Shown piece after piece: positions 20,657-32,599 of a DNA stretch of 64,000 bases. Both the position numbers and the translations under genes were made by a program. The notes below the pieces were generated by a model, which was given only the letters and a program-made list of their open reading frames with translations, was not told the origin of the DNA and did not search any database. The stretch is from Zychaea mexicana (taxonomy: Eukaryota > Mucoromycota > Mucoromycetes > Mucorales > Lichtheimiaceae), in the NCBI RefSeq assembly GCF_025766255.1, contig NW_026516707.1, positions 186,001-250,000 on the forward strand, read 5' to 3'. Each line of letters begins with the position of its first letter. Position 1 is the stretch's first letter.

Positions 20657-23150
20657 CTTGATCAAGTGTGCTACAACTACTGTAGAAGTCTATATTTTGT
20701 ATATCCAGTGATTGAGAAGCCATTTATCCATGATGTTAGATTTGTTTTAGAAATATTATCTTTTTCATTTGAAGAACATAACATATTTGTTATTATTTAC
20801 ATAATATGCGAAACGAAAAATTGTATGTTTTACCACCCCTGTTATGATATCATAGAGTCAAAAACGTGCCGGTGCTGAGGGAAAGAGTGGGGTAAAGAAC
20901 TGAGTATTGAAGTTGCATGTGAGAGTCGAGGATAGTGCAGTATCGGAAATTATAATACAGCTAGTAGATGGAGCTGAAGAAAGACATTGACGGGCAATGC
21001 TAGCACGTAAGTGAAGGGTGAATTTGGGGATAAAGAGCAGGCGACGTCGTTGACAGCGGTAATGAATTGCATGCCCAAGGGAATGAAAAGAACGGTGGTG
21101 ATTGTGCATAGTATGGTAGTAACAATTGATGGTGGCAGTGGCAGGTATGTATCGTAATTTCAGGCTCACTGACTTGTTCTTTTTCGTCTTTATCAACAAA
21201 TCCGGAGCTGCAAGGGCAGGTTGAGCCGCGGCCTCGTAATCAAGTGCGTCTCCAGCAGCCAAGCAGTAATCCGTAAGACGACGCGATTGAAAAGACAACG
21301 ACACCGGAGTGGATGATGATTGCGACACAGTTCACAGATACAAGGAAAACCTGAGCATAGACATCACCAAAGACGCAGGAAATCGGCTACGAGCCAGCTG
21401 GACGATGCTGGAGATGCCAAAGGCCGCATGCAGGGAGCGTGCACAATGCGGCACACAGAAGTTGAATGATGAGCGGGGACAACAGCAGGAAATACAGCAA
21501 GATCACGACTGCGGTAGACATGGTAACGGATAGAAACTCGTGAACGGGCTTGAGCACAAAAATTTTAAACCACAAAATCTGCCGGTTTCTATGCAGTGTG
21601 ATGTGTTGAGATACGCTTTAGTCTCGGTGCCGTGTATATTACTTGTAGGCACCGATAGGAAATGGATACAAATATGAGAAGTATGATATATAATATACAT
21701 TGGCTGCGCTTGCCAAATGTAAAAGCTGGAACTCTGATAGCGAGGATTATGACCATTTATCTATGTACTCTTGCCAACACCTGCGGACGATTAACGTTTT
21801 CTGCGAGGACCAATAGCGTCCGCTTAGACCATTCGCATTTGTGTGAGGTTTGTATCAACTGATGCGTGTACCGCTACCACCGCCTATTCAGCCTATCCGG
21901 AACGACCGCCTGCGTGTTTCGCCAGTAAATATTGTCCCGTACAGTCAAAAACTATGATCTATTATCTATGCGATTGTTTTAAAACGTATCTTTTCATATG
22001 TGTCTAATGCGTGTTATTGAATGCGAGATTATATGGAGGAGAAGCGAAAGAATCAAATTTAAACTAATGTTGAACTTCTAGTAGGATTTCATAGGTATGA
22101 TAGCAGAATACATACTGTAACACAAACTGCTTGTTCATTCGTGATAACGGGTTCTTTGTAGCAGTATGTTTGCATCCAAAGCCAGCACAGAAAACAGTTC
22201 CTATAATAACGACATCCAGTACATCCAAAAGGCCAGGCTATTCGTCGAAAATAATGAAAAGCCGAAGCGATTCCGTTCATGCACATCAGCCTACCGGGAC
22301 CTGCCAGGGGTAAGTTGTACGTAGATTAAGTAGTTTTTCATACAGATGTATTCAAGTCCATTACTAACAATGCAGCATAATTTAGATGAAGTGGTACCGA
22401 CATGACGACAACGTTCGCCACATGCGGTGTATTAATCTGTGCCCTACTGGTTGCTGCAGTTGAAGTTGCTGTTCGTAAAGTTGGTCTCAGAGCGCATTCC
22501 TTGGGTGTACAGTACCTTTATGAAGGTAGCACTAAAGTGATCTTTCTTCTATATTTCGCAAGTAGCTCTTTTGTTCTAGGAAGAAGATGGCGATGATGGC
22601 AAAAAGGATTTAAAAAAACATGTTTAATTTATATGGTAGTATAAGCTTCTAGTAGTAAAATTATATTTAAAGAATCGTGCATTCCTACAAATGTTAGTAA
22701 GCTTTTGTCCGTGGTAACGATAGCCCTCTGATTTTTTTCTCTCTTTTTTTTTTCTTCTATAATTTTTTCTTCAACTACATAATATTCTGATTTGTGGGAT
22801 TCGTCTGTGGCAGTAGTTACGGTCTTTTTCGTCTTGATAATTGTCGTCTTCAGTAGCCTGAGGTGCGTGATATCTGTGTGATTTGCTTGTTGATATGATA
22901 TCTTCGGTCATTTTTGAATGTGTTATCATGTCGTGCTATTTTTGCGTTCGAGTATGTATGTCGATCTGTTTTCTTTTTTCTTTTTTTCTTTTTTTTTTTT
23001 TTTCGCGCAGCCTTCGCTAAATGCTCTGTTGTCTTGAGCTCGACGCGAATGATATGGAGGCCGTTGAAGGCGATAATAGACTGAGCTTGTGACTTTGTAT
23101 CGATGATGATCCTCAGCGCTGTATTTTGTCTCTAAATATCAATAAGCCTT
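20657..23150. other. Region with uncertain short frames
   Basis: About 2.5 kb without a confident gene. A 156-codon minus frame (20858-21328), extended upstream by a hydrophobic minus frame (21387-21575), could be parts of one small membrane protein, but no splice pair was convincing. A short plus frame at 22402-22596 starts with a hydrophobic segment and could be the first exon of a small secreted or membrane protein. Long T-rich and CT-rich tracts occur at 22738-22765 and 22970-23003. Confidence 0.3.
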
Positions 23151-23250
23151 TCACGTTAGTTATCAATGTCTTCATCTAAAGTGAATCCGTGTGACTTATT
23201 TGTACTTACTGCTGATAATTTACACCATATAATTGCCCCAGTCTTGCTTT

Positions 23251-23595
23251 TCAGTCTGGTAGTGGAATAGACTGCAATTTGATATCGCTTGGTTTGTTTT
23301 GTATGTGATGCTGTGTGTCTTGTGTAGACTTCATCTTTTCTTCGCTGATTTCTTTCCAAAAGATTGTCTTGTATAAATCGCTGCTGTTGTTGTATGTGTT
23401 AGCTTTTGATGCGATGTTGATCGGGTATGTAGTGCCGTTGTAAGCAAACTTGCTTAGGGTGATAAGACAGCCACCGACTTGTTGACGTTTTCTTGGTGCC
23501 GTATTGTACGAAAGGCAGTGGTGATTTTTTTTCTTGACATATGTTTCTGTCTTTTTGTTGCCTTGAATTTCGCTACTTTTGCTTTCCGTCGTCAC
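23251..23595 (-). CDS. Hypothetical protein (114 aa), possible exon of an orphan gene
   Basis: A 114-codon minus-strand frame with protein-like composition: a Lys-rich start, a central hydrophobic/Tyr patch (CLITLSKFAYNGTTYP), then a charged tail. No domain recognised. It lies in the same orientation as further protein-like minus frames at 24261-25915, so it may be a separate small gene or the 3' end of one spliced orphan gene. T-rich tracts upstream (23670-23700) could be intronic or untranslated. Confidence 0.35.
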   Translation of the reverse strand: MTTESKSSEIQGNKKTETYVKKKNHHCLSYNTAPRKRQQVGGCLITLSKFAYNGTTYPINIASKANTYNNSSDLYKTIFWKEISEEKMKSTQDTQHHIQNKPSDIKLQSIPLPD

Positions 23596-24216
23596 AGACC
23601 GCGTGATGCTTGGTGTTGTTTTTACATTCTCTCTAGTCTACTACTAATCTAATTCCTGATTTTCTTTTCCTTTCTTTTTTCTTTTTTTTTTACTCGTATT
23701 TTGGGGGGCTATCGTTACCTGGACCGTAACTTACCAACGCTTTGTCAGAAGAGATTTCCTGGGTAGAATATGTCGAATTTTCGTTGCATGAATAGCGGCC
23801 TTCACTAATGATATGATTGTAGCAAAGTCACAATGAGCAAATAATTTTACGAAAGCATGAATAGTCAATTGTTTCTCTTGGTTTTGCTTCTTACCATGAT
23901 ACAGCAATGTATGCTTCTTCTGTTTCGATTTCCGAGGTAATGTACTATTGACTGTCCTAGTAGCTAACGCTTGATATAGAAGAAATGACAGAAAGCCTCC
24001 CTTGTTTGCTGCGTGCCATCCATTTTGTCATGGATACACATGCACGATGCCTTCCTTAAGGTAGTATCATCGAGTAGTCATGTCGCCCACCGCTTTTACT
24101 AAAAGATTAATCGATCTAAATGAGTACGTATAATACATACACCAGTGCTAATCGCCTCATATTCCGCTCCAAATTCATACCATGTAAATTCAAATTACCT
24201 CAAAAGTTCTCTCCTA

Positions 24217-25915
24217 TCAACGGTCAAACTGCTGCCATAAACAATATGTGTGTGCGAATGTCAATAATGAGTAGTTCTTGAATATATGTCCCGTGCGACA
24301 GGAACCATTGACCGATTCTCTCGTCGAGTAGCGTTTATCGGTTGTGCGATCAGTGTCTTCAACGTGAGCTCGCCAGCATGCATTCGAAAGTCGGATACGG
24401 ATAGTGCCGCCATTATTGCGTCTACGCAATGCCGTCGGATCCCTCTGGTAATAATGTGCCCCTTGTTGATAGTGGCCTTTAGACGCAGTGTTTTGCTTGA
24501 TGCGTCTTGGACAGGTGTGCTTCTCGTCCCTTCTTTTGTCCCCATTGCTGCTTCACTACTAAAGCAGAAATGAAACCGCCACGATAATATGATACTGCTC
24601 CATCCAATAGCCGTGTCCCGTGTGCATCGTTGTCCCTGATATTCTTTGCCCGGCCATGCCGATGACTTGCTCGTTGTTTTCATGCGCAATTTTCAGATTG
24701 TTCGCCACCTTTTCCCCCCTAAGAAGAAATTGAATGTAAGAATCACATTTTGTCCGACTTGATATTGTTAAGAACTTACTATAGGCTCTGCATCCATCTA
24801 AATGGGCGTTTGAGATGTTGTTAATAAATATGTCTCCTCGTATCTTGTCGCCAATTCTTCCCGTGGTGCAGCTTGGATCGTGTTGCCACCATAATAGAAG
24901 TCGCCAGTCTTTCTGCTTTGGTGCCGTCTGATAGAAATGATGAAGAGGCATTTGAATAGCCGTCCATTGCCCGATGTTGTCCCCATATTGAAAGCTGACA
25001 ATGCCAATGTCGTCTTTTTGTCGCCATGCTGCTGTCTCCACAAGTCTCCTCGTCGTAAACCGAGATAGATGAGGATTGTTTTCATCTCCTTGACTTGACG
25101 TTGGCTGATTTGAATAGTTGTAATGAGTATTACCGTCACATTACACCTTGTGATTCTGAACGGATTGAACTGTCGTATGCATTGTTGCAGTTTTTGTCGC
25201 TGAAGTATCTTGCTCCATGTGGCCATCATAGGTAGCGATGGACACTGTTGGTCGATACGATGTTTGCCGCTGCTCCTTTGTTGCCGCTTTCTCTTTGTGT
25301 TTTCACCACAAAAGTGGGGATGGTAAATGATGATGATGATGATCGTGCCGTTGATGTGAAACCATCCCACATATTTGCCCGCATGCTTAATGACTTGATC
25401 CGTCTACGGCCACACACCTTGAACTTTTTGATCAGCTTGCATATTCCTCGTAAAGATGTGCCATAAGTGATTCATTGCTGCTGCGGTTGAGTATGACTCG
25501 CCCATAAATTACATGTCGCCTTTTCCGCCTGTCACTTTTTCGTCCGCTGAAAACAGTAGATGCCAAAGGCTGTCCACCACGACTTGCACTTGGTCCGCCT
25601 ATGCACGTGTTAAATGCATGCAATTTTCCGCCCAGAAGGGGAAGTGTCATATTGGATCACTTGAGAACAGATATCCGCACCCGCTTGAAGAGTCCTTGTC
25701 GCCATAGCATCACCAGTAGTCAATAAACTTGCTCCTTCCACACTGGGAATATTCAAATCCGAGTTAGAACGTCGAATGTAGTTGTTGCCTGGACCAACGG
25801 GAAGAAAACCAGAGGATGCCAACGATTGAATAATGCTTATCGATCTTGATAGTCTATCGCCAAAAGACTGGTCAAGCCAAAGACGGGATTCTGCCAATCC
25901 TCGAATCGACATCAA
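24217..25915 (-). CDS. Candidate spliced orphan gene, minus strand
   Basis: Several minus-strand frames in series have non-random composition. They are 25915-25610 (LAESRLWLDQSFGD, IQSLASSGFLPVGP), 25650-25432, 25417-25226, and 25041-24559 (IGIVSFQYGDNIGQWTAIQM, WRLLLWWQHDP). A plausible donor GTAAGTTCTT near 24780 is followed by a TTCTTAG acceptor near 24720, and then come frames extending to about 24261. I could not join all pieces into one verified model, and no family is recognised. Its 5' end carries a segment that is duplicated at 26018-26090. It may be an orphan gene or part of an unidentified mobile element. Confidence 0.3.
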
Positions 25916-26078
25916 GTAAAAGAGATTGTTTTTACTTGGCTAGCCTGGAAATACGACGCCACCTGTAGCAGCATAACCATCATGGATCATCCACCAAGAC
26001 CACACGAGACGATGTGATCAAGCCAAAGACGGGATTCTCACAACACCCCGAATTTTTACTCGGCTAGCCTGGAAAGCT
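25868..26078. repeat. Direct repeat pair flanking the GC-rich island
   Basis: TCAAGCCAAAGACGGGATTC occurs near 25874 and again near 26019. Each is followed, after a short divergent stretch, by TTTTTACTYGGCTAGCCTGGAAA (Y = T or C). The two copies lie in direct orientation about 145 bp apart. On the minus strand both encode an ESRLWLDxS-like peptide. Confidence 0.7.
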
Positions 26079-26159
26079 GACGCTCTCCATCGCGGCGTAC
26101 CACCCACACCGCTGGCCTGACACCCCAACCCGGACACCCCAGCTTCACGGAATCCGGAG

Positions 26160-26745
26160 GCAAAGGTGAAGGCTGAGGCTGGACTAACATGGCTGTGGCA
26201 CTGACTACAACCGGTGGAGGATCCAGGGTATGGAAAGGGCGAGGACAACTCCGGTTGAGCTTTCGGTGGCAGGGATTGGGTGAGCAACATTGCTCCGGTT
26301 GGCCAGGGCTTACGCAGGAACACCATCCACATGAGCTGGAACTGACTGGGATGACAACGTTTGAAAGGAATAAATTCCTAATACTGGGCCCCTCTTCGCC
26401 TTCTCCACACCACATCCGTGTCGAATGCGATACGAAGAAGGGAAGAAGGAAAGGAAAAAGGATATATCAGTTAGCAAGCCTCTTCTTATCAATATGGCCG
26501 TAGGTATCAAAGAAAGCATAGTACGTACCGTAATCATACAAGCTTGGCGCCTTGTGTTGTCATTTGCTGTCAAGAACCGCCGCTGTACATGTGGATTCCT
26601 GCTGCCTACACAACCAGAGCGTTGCTCACCTCCCCACCACCGGCTCAACCGGAGTTGTCCCCACGTGCCCCTCCAACCCCTTCACCCCGGTGGCTGCAGC
26701 CAGTGCCGGCGCCAATGCCAGCCCCAACCGCCTTTACCTCAAGAA
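26160..26745. repeat. Imperfect inverted repeat of a proline-rich coding-like block
   Basis: The segment 26165-26312 and the segment 26600-26745 are similar in opposite orientation. For example, both encode (one on each strand) a peptide with LNRSCP, then a Pro-rich part and a segment rich in SATAM/SAGANAS and PQPSPLP-like words. The arms are separated by about 290 bp of AT-richer DNA. This resembles two opposing copies of one repeat, or a foldback element. Confidence 0.6.
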
Positions 26746-26775
26746 ACCATCCACTGAGATGTCCGGGCCGCACCC

Positions 26776-26986
26776 CATCGCCTGACGAAGGCGGATACCG
26801 CCAGACACACCGAAAACACGCCGCATGCGCTCTATTTGAAATAAAAACAGTAAACTCATTAGCATCAGTACTTTATGCATCTCGCTCAAGCAAAACTGCT
26901 GAGACACTTACCCCAACCAAGCGCACACGCGCAACCACAAACATCGCCTGACGCAGGCGTACGCGACAACGCCAAGCACGGCACCA
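26776..26986 (+). repeat. Short direct repeats (CATCGCCTGACG)
   Basis: CATCGCCTGACG followed by A/CAGGCG and then GC-rich, CACC/CAAC-rich sequence appears near 26776 and again near 26943. The copies are about 45 bp long and only partly conserved. They are part of the duplicated GC-rich island. Confidence 0.5.
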
Positions 26987-27189
26987 GAGGAAAAGAAAAA
27001 AAACATGCGGAAAAGAGGAGACAGCGACACAAACAGGCGGATTCAAAGTGGGCGACACCAGGAAAGGGAAAGGGGAGAGACCAAAGGAACGGAGAGAAAC
27101 AAGCACACAGACAGAACAAATGCCTAGAGAAGGCCATCTAAAAAGGACATTGCAATTAGCATCAATCTGGGGCAATACGAAAGCACTCG

Positions 27190-28807
27190 ATAGCGAAATA
27201 AAAGAGGATGTAGCCACTTACACGCCGACAAGACCTGCTCCATCTCGGAGACTCGGTCGATGTCTCCACGAGCAGCCTGCAGCAGGCCAGCAAAGAGCGC
27301 CTCATCGTCGCCAGTCTCTAGGAGACGCTGCAACTCCTCATACTCGTCCAACGTGACACCCAAGTGTGCTGCCATCACTGCAGCAAACTGTGCACCTTCT
27401 TCATCATCTTCTCCTTCTTCTTCTTCGTCGTCACCTTCTTCGTCGTCGTCGTCGTCTTCTTCTTCTTCGTCTTCTTCGTCATCTTCTTCCATGCTCTCCG
27501 GGCCGCAAACGACAGGAACGTGAGCCATTGGCTCCGGCGCGACGACGGACATGGGGGTGTTTGCGGAGGCGAAAGTGGTGGATGCAGCGATAGGGCAGGA
27601 AGAGACGGAAGGGAAGAATAGCTGCAAGGTGTTGCGCTGGCGGATGTGGCGGTGGTGGCGGCGACGGGTGGAGCTGAGGAGGTGCGCAGAAGGATAGGGA
27701 CGGGAACGGACTTGTTGATGAGGACGGTGGTGGCGGTGGGTTGAAGGAGCGACTGTGGGGACGAACGGAACGGAAGGAGCGAACAGCGGCAAGTAGTGGT
27801 GGTGACGGTGACGGTGGCGGATTTCACGGTGGCGGGTGTGATGACGAGGTGCGCGGAAGGATGCAAGGACTGTGTGGTTGCGGCGGTGATGGTGGTGGTG
27901 TCGATGATGGGGGTGTTGTTGGCGGCGGCGTTGATGGCGGTGGTGTTGACGAGAAGAAGAAACAGGAACAGGAACAGGAGCAGAAGGAACGGACGGGGCA
28001 ACGAGCGGCAAGTAATGGTGACGGTGGTGGCGGATTTGATGATCCCGGTGGTAATGGTGGTGGTGGTGTGAGGAGCGCGGAACGAAGAAGAAACCGGGTG
28101 TTGGCGACGGAGGTGTTGATGATGGCGGTGACGGGGCTGGCGGCGAACGGAGCGCACAGAAACAACAGGCACAAGGCCTCTTCGTCAAGCAAGACAACCA
28201 CACCATGGTCCTCAGCAGCAAAATCACCTGCTACTGGCAGCTGCGATGGGAGCTGGTCCAAGGACGAGGAAGAAGGCAACGTCACTGGGGACGGATTACG
28301 CACAACTTGGTCAATGGGAGCCTCATCGACAACTGCAAATGAGGGGACGTCGATGCCGTTAGGCACAGCAGGGAGGATATCGACCGCAGGTGGCAACGAA
28401 GGCGAGACTGGAAGGCTGGCGTCAGCACCCGAAGGCTGGGCATCATTCTTACGAAGAGCCATTGACTGCACACTCAACTCATCCAGCTGCACAACGTGCA
28501 CGGGAGCAGGAACAACCACTGCAGGAGCCGCCACTACAGCAAGCTCTCGAGCGCCGGCCTCATTCAGGCCCATGGCGGGACGCGTCTCACGGCAACGGTA
28601 TTCGCCCAAAGGCAGAAACAAACTGAATGTCGCGGGCAGCAACAACGACAGGAAACCGGACGACGCAGACAACGACGGCAGCAGCAGGAAAGAAAAAAAG
28701 GGAAATGTCGTGGCAATTAGCCAACGACAGGCGATATACGCTAAGGCGATCGGGTACATCAGCAGTGCACACAGGGCATAAGACAAGGGCTTATCGGTTT
28801 CTGACAT
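27190..28807 (-). CDS. Candidate Pro/Ala/Val- and Asp/Glu-rich protein, GC-rich island
   Basis: On the minus strand an open frame starts at ATG 28807. It has a hydrophobic N-terminal segment (residues about 10-60), then an Ala/Val/Pro-rich region with VVDEAPIDQVV and LPVAGDFAAEDHG words, and turns into proline runs near 28070. In another frame, 27560-27190 encodes a similar style of protein: APEPMAHVPVV, a long Asp/Glu run, then a helical part (LGVTLDEYEELQRLL, FAGLLQAARGDIDRV). That part ends at a GTGTAAGTGG-like donor near 27222. The two parts probably belong to one spliced gene, with the intervening 27600-28070 block being a duplicated low-complexity region. No family recognised. Base composition is much more GC-rich than the neighbours. 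Confidence 0.35.
27400..27492. repeat. CTT/TCG microsatellite encoding an acidic run
   Basis: TTCTTC and GTCGTC trinucleotide runs. On the minus strand they read as a Glu/Asp-rich stretch of about 30 residues inside the candidate protein. Confidence 0.75.
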
Positions 28808-28891
28808 TTTGGAATGTAGATGCTGGTAAAGAAGAAAAAAGGAGAGCTGGAAACTACTTCTTTGTTATTGTCAAAAAAATTTCAAAGGCCG

Positions 28892-28899
28892 TGACGTCA
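28892..28899. promoter_or_regulatory. TGACGTCA palindrome (CRE/ATF-type site)
   Basis: A perfect 8-bp CRE palindrome about 85 bp upstream of the minus-strand ATG at 28807. CREB/ATF bZIP factors bind this sequence in fungi and animals. A second copy sits at 34414-34421, away from any confident gene, so function here is only suggestive. Confidence 0.35.
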
Positions 28900-28907
28900 C
28901 GCGTTTT

Positions 28908-30444
28908 TTTTTCTTTTTACCGCACACAGTGCGTTCTCTGTAAGCATGTGAGAGCAGTAAAGCACACTAGTAGTAACGCGTTGGAAGATGCTATGATAGC
29001 CTCTTTTTTTTGCTGCGACGTCGCTATGGTTGCGTGCTGTTTCCATGGCTGCATATATGTTTCACATTTGCGCTGCTCCGCTTGTACGTTCCAGGCACAC
29101 CCGTGTCAATTTCTTTTTTCGCCATGGCCAGTGCGTCTACAGCAAAGTGACTCAATATCGGGTGATTATCAAAGAACAATTTTTGATGATACTAGCTTTT
29201 GATTACAGTGACTAGACTCCTTAACGACTCAATGTTTATTGGATTATAAAAAACATATAATCACTGAAGTATCATGCATACCATATTTCAGAAAATTCAA
29301 GGATAATAGCAACACAAGTGAAGCTCTTATCAATTGCCCATGAACTGCATAAGTAGATATACTCCTCTGATTTTTTCAGAAAAGTTTCTCGAATTGCTTC
29401 GCAAGTGTAAATGAAATATAGTAAGTAGGAGGAAAGGAAGATTACCAATCTGCAGTGTTCTTGCTGGCTATTTCTACAAAAAGTTTTTCAAAAGATCATG
29501 CTCTGGATTTTTGCCTCCCTCTACCCATTACGATGCGCCAAAGGTGGCACATAACTAGCTAAGACTTTTATGGGTTGAATATAAGCTTCTTGTTTGTAAC
29601 TGTGGGTGTATAAATAATGCGGATCGCTGAACACTACTCGATGATGATTGGGTCATTACTCGTCAATGCAACAACGCCGAACTGCTTCAGTGCTTGTGAT
29701 CGTATGTGAAATATAGCCGATAGACTGAATAGCTACTGCTATTGCTCATAAGCGGCTTTCCATGAAGGCTTACATATTATGTATACACTGCTTAATGTTC
29801 ATTTGCAGTTTGGTGCTGTCTGCCCATATTATCTGCTCTTTTCCTCATAAACAGCAGCTGTTGCTCCTGGTAATCCATATCACATTGCTTTCCCGCCATA
29901 TCATAGACTGCACTAATGCACTAATCGAGGATAAATATGTAGAAAAGCTAGATGAAGTTCTAACTAACTGGTGCGTTTGTCCTTTGCCCACAGCACCATA
30001 ACATACGTACAAAAGTAGATGCTGTGATCTCTATTGAATAAATCATTGTTTTCTTTTATGTACATTACTTTTAGGAAATATTAACAATGGTACGGTTAGA
30101 GGAGCAGCTATAATTTTTGCTACATACCAATTCTTAAGGCATATGCAGCTTGCAGATTTTGCGGGTATGTAATATACAAAAACGATCTTTTACATGAATT
30201 TCAATTAGAATAGCTACTTCATCATGATCCCTATACTTCTCGCTCAATTAACCCACTTAACCTTTACATAACTGTTTCTTTTCCTGGTCGTCATGCTATT
30301 GTGGTATTGCAGAGTAACGGCTGGACTCTGAATACGCGGAAATGAAGTGTGAATAAAAAGGAAGTAGGCGATTTACGGGCCTTAGATATGCTATTACAGC
30401 TATTCTGATGAAAAATGGAAAGTGGGAGTTCAAAGAATCGGGAA
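28908..30444. other. Gene-poor AT-rich region
   Basis: No confident gene. The frame 29762-30001 (79 codons) begins with a hydrophobic, signal-peptide-like stretch and ends in Cys/Pro residues, but it has no recognised motif and was not called. Confidence 0.4.
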
Positions 30445-30783
30445 TGTTACGTCCGAAAGACCACTTGAGAGATTTCTTTATTATGAAGAAATATTGTAAA
30501 AGAAAAGGATAAGATATGAACTGAAGTGATATTGAATGAAAAGAGAAAGGCTATTTATACTAATCAATGCTCTTGCGTCTCTAGCTAAGGGATTATTGGG
30601 TTACTGATGCTATTGCGTTGAGAGCTTTTGCTAATGCGACAGAAGCATTTGCTAATACGATAGAAGCATTTGCTAATACAGTGAAAGCATTTGTCGTGCG
30701 GCATTGGTGGCTAATCCAATAAGAGTGGGAGAGAGATTGAGTATGGAGACACAAACATTATGAGGATATGAAATTGCACTACA
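30445..30783 (+). mobile_element. Possible solo LTR
   Basis: Starts with TGTTACG, a common start for Ty1/Ty3-type LTRs, and contains a TATA-like CTATTTATACT about 105 bp in. Its length (about 340 bp) is in the usual LTR range. I found neither a matching CA end nor a convincing target-site duplication, and no second copy is in the window. Confidence 0.25.
30621..30693 (+). repeat. 20-21 bp tandem repeat, about 3.5 units
   Basis: The unit AGAAGCATTTGCTAATACGAT is repeated in tandem with small differences (first unit AGAGCTTTTGCTAATGCGAC). It lies inside the possible LTR. No coding role is seen. Confidence 0.8.
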
Positions 30784-30789
30784 CTATAT

Positions 30790-32296
30790 ACCTAAAAATA
30801 CTGCTACAGCTTTAGAACCGGCATTCACGGCCATCTTCGCGTCACTGGTTCTTCATGATTTCAACTGATAAATACCATCATGCAGTTTGCGTCATCATAT
30901 GTCTTGCCAGTGCCGTACAGTACTCGTACTCAAGCCGTCGAAGCTATCATTGTCTTTGAGTAATAGTACAATTGCAAGCTAAAGCAATGACGTTTGAGAA
31001 AAATTCACCCTCTGTTTAACAAGCTCTGCCCAATAAAGATGAAAGCACGATCGCAGATAGAATTGCTCTTTGTATGGCTACAATGACGCAGTGGAAAAGG
31101 CAAAGCTTTGGATGTCTAAGTAAGCTGAATGTAATCGTCGCCAGTGACAATGACAGTAAATCGTTGAGCAACTGAGCCGTTGAACCAGCTTTTCGCAGCA
31201 CACTGACATACGCGGTGGCGGAGCATATCACTTTAAAAAAAGCAGAGAATGTATCTACTGCTGCTGTTCTTTATTGTTATCGCCACCATTACTGTATTGG
31301 TTATCATTGTTGGTATTACAATGTTGTTATCGCATAGTAGTGCGCTTGTTGAAATTGAAGACAGCTTGGTCTAGTCACAAGCACTGTGCCAGATCCACAC
31401 AGAAAAACCACGCTCTTCCAAGCCATCCAAACAGTTCGTGAAGCAACAGTACAGCGAATAAGTAGGCGGTAAACATGGGATGCATATTCGTAATCGCTAT
31501 ATATAAGCTATGTGTACAATATACTACTGTATATAGGCTTATTAGGATAAAGATACGCGCTAGTACGAGGAAAGTGACTAACCTGTTACCTCGGGGAAGG
31601 GAAAGCTCTTGATACTATAGTATCACAATTCCTCAGATATCATAGTTGCCCATCTACGCGCATTGCCTTGAGCCAGCGGACGATCCCTCGCCGATAGCCC
31701 CGAACTAGCTTAAAGTTGCTTGTGCACTGTAGCGAACGAATAGTATTCGTCTTGAAGGAGTTAGCTTGCTGCCCAGTTCAACCAATGTAGCACTGGTCGA
31801 TACGCGAAAAATGACATGGCGGTAATACTGTAAATATTCCAAAGACTTCACGCTTTGTCATCGACATTGCGATGTTGTGAGTTGACAGTAAGGATAATGA
31901 TGGAGTTGACTTCAGTACAGTAGCGTAAATGGGGACCTTCGCCTTCGTCATCTACAACAGTTGTGATGGTTCTCGTTTCTGTTTTTTGGTATCTATCAAT
32001 CGTAACTAAAGCTTTTATGTACAGTTGAAAAAGATGAGAGCAAAAAAAAAGAGAATAAATAATTTCTGAGCAGCTAAGAAACATATATATGACTTCTTTT
32101 GCAACCCACGAATACAAAAGCTCAAGTCATGGATGCACGATATTGTACGACTACGATTCCTCATAACAATGTATAAATGCAGATGGTCGTGTCGTCATAC
32201 GATGGTGTTATGATATCTTGTATGCTCGCTTGTTATTAATCCGCAAAGAGCATTCATATACCAACTAGACAGCTCCCAGACTTTCTACAAATCACC
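30790..32296. other. Gene-poor AT-rich region
   Basis: No gene, RNA or repeat could be supported. Short frames at 31016-31231 and 31848-32117 (minus) have no recognised motifs. Confidence 0.4.
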
Positions 32297-32578
32297 ATGA
32301 AATTCCACATTGTTTGTTATTTCTGGAAACGGTTGGTTTTGTACTTTTTTGCTCAGGATGTTTCTACTACTCATACATATGAATTAAATTTAGAGTATGA
32401 AGCAATGTTTAACGAACTTAAACATGTGCAGTATGTAAAACGTTTTTTGTGCATCTTATCGTATAGAGGCTACAGACAGTCATATGTAGTGATCCATGAA
32501 GGGGTTGTTGTTCCGGACACTGGAAAGTATTTCTATTACTGTCGTGAATATTATGACTGGCGATTCACTCCTCTATAA
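32297..32578 (+). CDS. Hypothetical small protein (93 aa)
   Basis: A 93-codon frame starting with a short hydrophobic stretch that could serve as a weak signal peptide. An aromatic-rich body follows (many Tyr; YYCREYYDW near the end). The A-rich context before the ATG (ATCACC-ATG) is favourable. No domain is recognised and the gene has no counterpart in the window. It could be a small secreted orphan protein or a chance frame; composition slightly favours coding. Confidence 0.3.
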   Translation: MKFHIVCYFWKRLVLYFFAQDVSTTHTYELNLEYEAMFNELKHVQYVKRFLCILSYRGYRQSYVVIHEGVVVPDTGKYFYYCREYYDWRFTPL

Positions 32579-32599
32579 TTCAGCTTCAAGCGAAGACAG

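Noticed and set aside
27124..28227. 367-codon minus frame rich in His/Arg/Pro as one continuous gene
   Set aside because: All three frames stay open through the duplicated repeat block, so openness there is not evidence of coding. Only the flanking non-repetitive parts look protein-like.
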